Shown piece after piece: positions 61,401 to 64,000 of a stretch of 64,000 bases of DNA. Source of the DNA: Lates calcarifer (lineage: Eukaryota > Chordata > Actinopteri > Centropomidae); the NCBI RefSeq assembly GCF_001640805.2, contig NC_066838.1, positions 22,255,928 through 22,319,927 of the forward strand, read 5' to 3'. Every line of letters starts with the position of its first letter. Within the stretch, counting starts at the first letter, position 1. The notes beneath the pieces were generated by a model. The model did no database searches, was not told the DNA's origin, and saw nothing but the letters and a program-made list of their open reading frames with translations. Both the position numbers and the translations under genes were made by a program.

Positions 61401-63191
61401 TTCACATGTAAGGGGGGGTTTGATGCTCTCACTCAAGGTCTTGTTTCTGTGCACCAGGGGCAGACCTGTTGAAACTGACCAGGGAGGATGTCATTCAGAT
61501 CTGTGGACCAGCAGATGGTATAAGACTCTTCAATGCACTGAAGGGACGGTGGGTCTTCTTTTATGTCACCCTGCCTGAAAACATACAGTTTATCTCATAT
61601 ATCAAGAAGACCTTCATACATTTATGGACGTTTTGTAATTTCCTCTGTGTGGATGCCGTTTATAGTGTGGTACGTCCGAGGCTGACCATCTACGTTTGCC
61701 AGGAGTCTCAGCAGGCACGGGAACAGCAACCGAAACATGAAAACGGAGATGCTGCTGCCAACACTTTCTTTGGTCAGTCCACGTTTGTGGTTCATGTTTG
61801 TTTGTAGCATAAAGTGATCATTCATTTCCACTCCACTGATGAGGCAGAAAGCCGCAGTGTTGCAGATAATCCTTATTTGGTGATATGCAGCCATTGCTTT
61901 AGCAATTTCTGTTCTACACTTCCCAGTCAAATACTGGATGTATTTACTTGTATTCTTTGCTGACATTAGTTTGACATTTTGAGAAATATGCTCAATTGCT
62001 GTATTACCAAGAGTCAAATAACTAGATCAGTACCATTCCTGTGTGTGTAAGATAAATTTGAATTGTGATGATATTACAGTCCTGTCGTCACTGTGAGGAT
62101 GGTCAGGGAACCAACAGACTCCTTGAAGTAGCCTCACACATAACCTCTGTTAAACTATAGTTTGATGTTTTATACTTTGTGCATTTTAAGGAATAAATCT
62201 AGATAAAATGTGAGTTGTAGAAGTGCTGGTAGGTGGGTTTGCTCCTGTTACCTCGCCCCATTAGCCCTTTTGTATTTTTCCAGTCTTCATGCTAAGCTAA
62301 TTGGCTGCTGGCTGTAGCTTCATATTTACTGTGCAGAAATGAGAGTGGTATTAGCAAGAAAGTGAATAAGCATATTTCCCAAATGTAATTTTAAGTGTAT
62401 CTTAAAGCACTTTCTGTTCTGCTGTGGTAGCAGCTGCTGCTCATATCTACTACCCTGCTCCCAAATGTATTTCAGACAAGTTGCTGTGTGAATTTAAAAG
62501 TAAAATACATTGCTTTGACTTGTGTTTGTGTATTTTTGTACCAAATACTGACATACAGTGTTTGCAACAAGTAAAATACTCTTAAAAATAGAATCATGTA
62601 ATAATGACACACTACTCACAAATGTTACTGTGTGTGTTTGTGCTGTGTAGAGATGATGAATAGTGTTGATCGAACCTGTTTTTCTGTCTGTCTGCAGTAT
62701 ATCACGCCATCTACCTGGAGGAGCTAACAGCTGCTGAGCTGACAGAGAAGATCGCTCAGCTCTTCAACATCTCACCCAGACAGATAAACCAGATCTTTAA
62801 ACAGGGTCCCACTGGCATTCACGTGCTTGTCAGTGATGAGGTAAATTATTGTTTTTTTGCTCTTGAAGGCTCCACATTCAAATCACAGTCACAGATGGAG
62901 ATGAGATTAGCTGTCATTACACATGTTAGTAAACAGCTTTAGCTTGTTTCCCCTCCACATTTAACATTAACTCTCTTTTTAACAGATGATTCAGAACTTC
63001 CAGGATGAAGTGTGTTTTGTTTTGGACACAATGAAAGGTAATAAATGATGATGATTTATTTGTTTCTATATTCAGCCTAGAGATGAACTCTATCATTGCA
63101 AGTTTATTTATTAAACCTTCCCCTGCTATGTTTCCTTTTCCTTCTCTTTCCAGACGACACAAATGATGGCTACCACATCATCTTGAAGTGA
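55452..63191 (+). CDS. tfcp2: Transcription factor CP2 (LSF, grainyhead-like family)
   Basis: Fifteen coding exons: 55452-55573, 57098-57249, 58012-58088, 58227-58332, 58609-58715, 59003-59155, 59273-59383, 59876-59964, 60131-60179, 60967-61060, 61458-61548, 61666-61772, 62698-62840, 62986-63037 and 63154-63191. They give 496 aa (human 502). [20 protein letters not shown] is almost the human start. The CP2/grainyhead DNA-binding domain (about 60-280) includes [17 protein letters not shown] and [21 protein letters not shown]-like domain (about 328-384) has [13 protein letters not shown] and [15 protein letters not shown]. The C-terminal oligomerisation part has [20 protein letters not shown] and ends GYHIILK. 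The factor binds paired CNRG half-sites in cellular promoters. The Gln tract of human TFCP2 is reduced to [10 protein letters not shown]. It is separated from pou6f1 by about 1 kb. Confidence 0.97.
55890..56175. mobile_element. hAT-like MITE fragment
   Basis: TATCTTTGGTTTTGGACTGT, then TTGTCAGACAAAACAAAACA and TGACATTACCGTGGTCCTC, ending near GATTAATCACAGCCCC. It has the same order as the other family members. It is in the first coding intron of tfcp2. Confidence 0.6.
57606..57825. mobile_element. Short MITE with inverted ends of about 25 bp
   Basis: AGGTGCAATCAAAAAGTTCC (left) pairs with GAACTTTTTGATCACACCTT (right), with the inner AAGACTG and CGGTCTCA continuing the match. The 220-bp element is noncoding. 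The ends recall mariner-type elements, but this is unproved. It lies in the tfcp2 intron before exon 3. Confidence 0.65.
59498..59712. mobile_element. hAT-like MITE, near full length
   Basis: TAGAGCTTCAACTAATGATT followed by ATTTTCATCATGAATTAGTC opens the element, and CCTAATTGATTAATCAGCTT closes it. It is in the tfcp2 intron after exon 7. Confidence 0.6.
61966..62392. mobile_element. MITE with inverted ends, common fish type
   Basis: TTTGACATTTTGAGAAATAT at the left pairs with GCATATTTCCCAAATGTAAT at the right. The interior has TTCATGCTAAGCTAATTGGC and TGGCTGTAGCTTCATATTTA, phrases I recall from a dispersed perch-like fish repeat. It is in the tfcp2 intron after exon 12. Confidence 0.65.
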
Positions 63192-64000
63192 ATACTGGGG
63201 AAGAGAATAATGTAGCCTTTCTTTAGACCCAGTCCAGTCAGCCCCTCTAGAGCGTTCTACTCCTCGCTGTTCTTGGAATATGTGGCGATGCCCCCGAAAA
63301 ACCTCTTGAGGCTGCTAGGAGGAACCTGCGACTGAAGCACGTGGCCCCTCTCCTCACTTTTACCTTATTGTCTTACTTTTGAGGGAGTGACTCCGTTACC
63401 ACAGCGAAGTAACATTTCTCCTTCCCGCCCTTCCATTGCCTCCCTTAAATGGTTGCATTTTCCTCTGTTGCTTATGTCATATGAAAGGGGTTAGTGGCAC
63501 TACAGCTGCTATCACTGTTTATTTGTTTGCTGAGCATCTGGTGTGCCAAAACTCTGTGCTTCAGAATCAACAGTTTGTTGTTTCTTAGAAAAAACAACCA
63601 AAAAAAATCAAGACAGTTACATTGACAGTACTTCCAGTCTGGAATGTAGCGTGATTTGTTGTCGTCACGCTAGCTTGCCTTTCGGGATCCACTTTGCCAG
63701 TCTGCAGGAAACATGGTGTAGCTAACACGGTCACACGGTCAAATCAAATCAACACAACAGAGGCATCAAAATCAGCAATCAGGACATTAAGGGAAACTGC
63801 TGGAACCCAGCTGTGCTTCTGTGATTCCTTTGAAAGCTAACAGTCTCAGTCCTTCACTGGTTTGTATTGTTATGTTTGAGGGAAAAAAACAAAAACATTT
63901 CCAGCCCCCCCACTAAACACTGTCAGGTCCTCATAGTTAGTGTAGAGCGCATACTGGCACTGGTGGTTGTTTCTTCAGAATCTTGAAAGATGATGAAACA
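63192..64000 (+). other. tfcp2: tfcp2 3' UTR (continues past right edge)
   Basis: Sequence after the tfcp2 stop has no further exon signals. I find no consensus AATAAA before the window ends, so the cleavage site is probably outside. Confidence 0.55.

Overview
The window is vertebrate genomic DNA, almost certainly from a percomorph (perch-like) teleost fish. Seven protein-coding genes with short exons and canonical GT/AG introns can be assembled by hand. Their products closely resemble human proteins, and the interspersed repeats (L2-type and GATAA-tailed LINEs, palindromic MITEs, a hAT-like family whose ends read GCTGCAACTAATGATTA) are of the kinds common in perch-like fish. No prokaryotic, viral or plasmid features were seen. 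I found no tRNA, rRNA or CRISPR array.

Layout. Positions 1-12200 hold the 5' part of dpp10 on the minus strand: five coding exons spread over 9 kb, with the rest of the gene beyond the left edge. racgap1 (plus, coding 14388-21260) is transcribed away from dpp10 and has a CCAAT/CHR cell-cycle promoter. A five-exon DUF1295 membrane-protein gene follows (minus, 22996-25682), which I cannot name. It lies head to head with bin2 (plus, 26297-29177). Then come smagp (plus, 32746-36412), dazap2 (minus, 40989-43179), pou6f1 (plus, 45847-52328) and tfcp2 (plus, 55452-63191). All splice phases were checked. Summing exons gives 632 aa for racgap1, 273 for the DUF1295 protein, 469 for bin2, 115 for smagp, 169 for dazap2, 628 for pou6f1 and 496 for tfcp2.

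Context. The block bin2-smagp-dazap2-pou6f1-tfcp2 has, from memory, the same order and relative orientation as human 12q13, with RACGAP1 about 1 Mb away in human. dpp10 (human 2q14) beside racgap1 marks a rearrangement between the lineages. The genes share no single pathway: dpp10 is a potassium-channel accessory subunit, racgap1 a cytokinesis regulator, bin2 a membrane-bending BAR protein, smagp a small adhesion glycoprotein, dazap2 a small adaptor, and pou6f1 and tfcp2 are transcription factors. The conserved layout more likely reflects ancestral linkage and shared regulatory sequence.

Noncoding sequence. Introns and spacers carry two LINE remnants plus one LINE tail, at least five terminal-inverted-repeat elements, about seven pieces of the hAT-like family and several microsatellites. 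Introns longer than 300 bases that are not listed separately showed nothing I could support. Gene symbols rest on recalled family sequences; no database search was possible.
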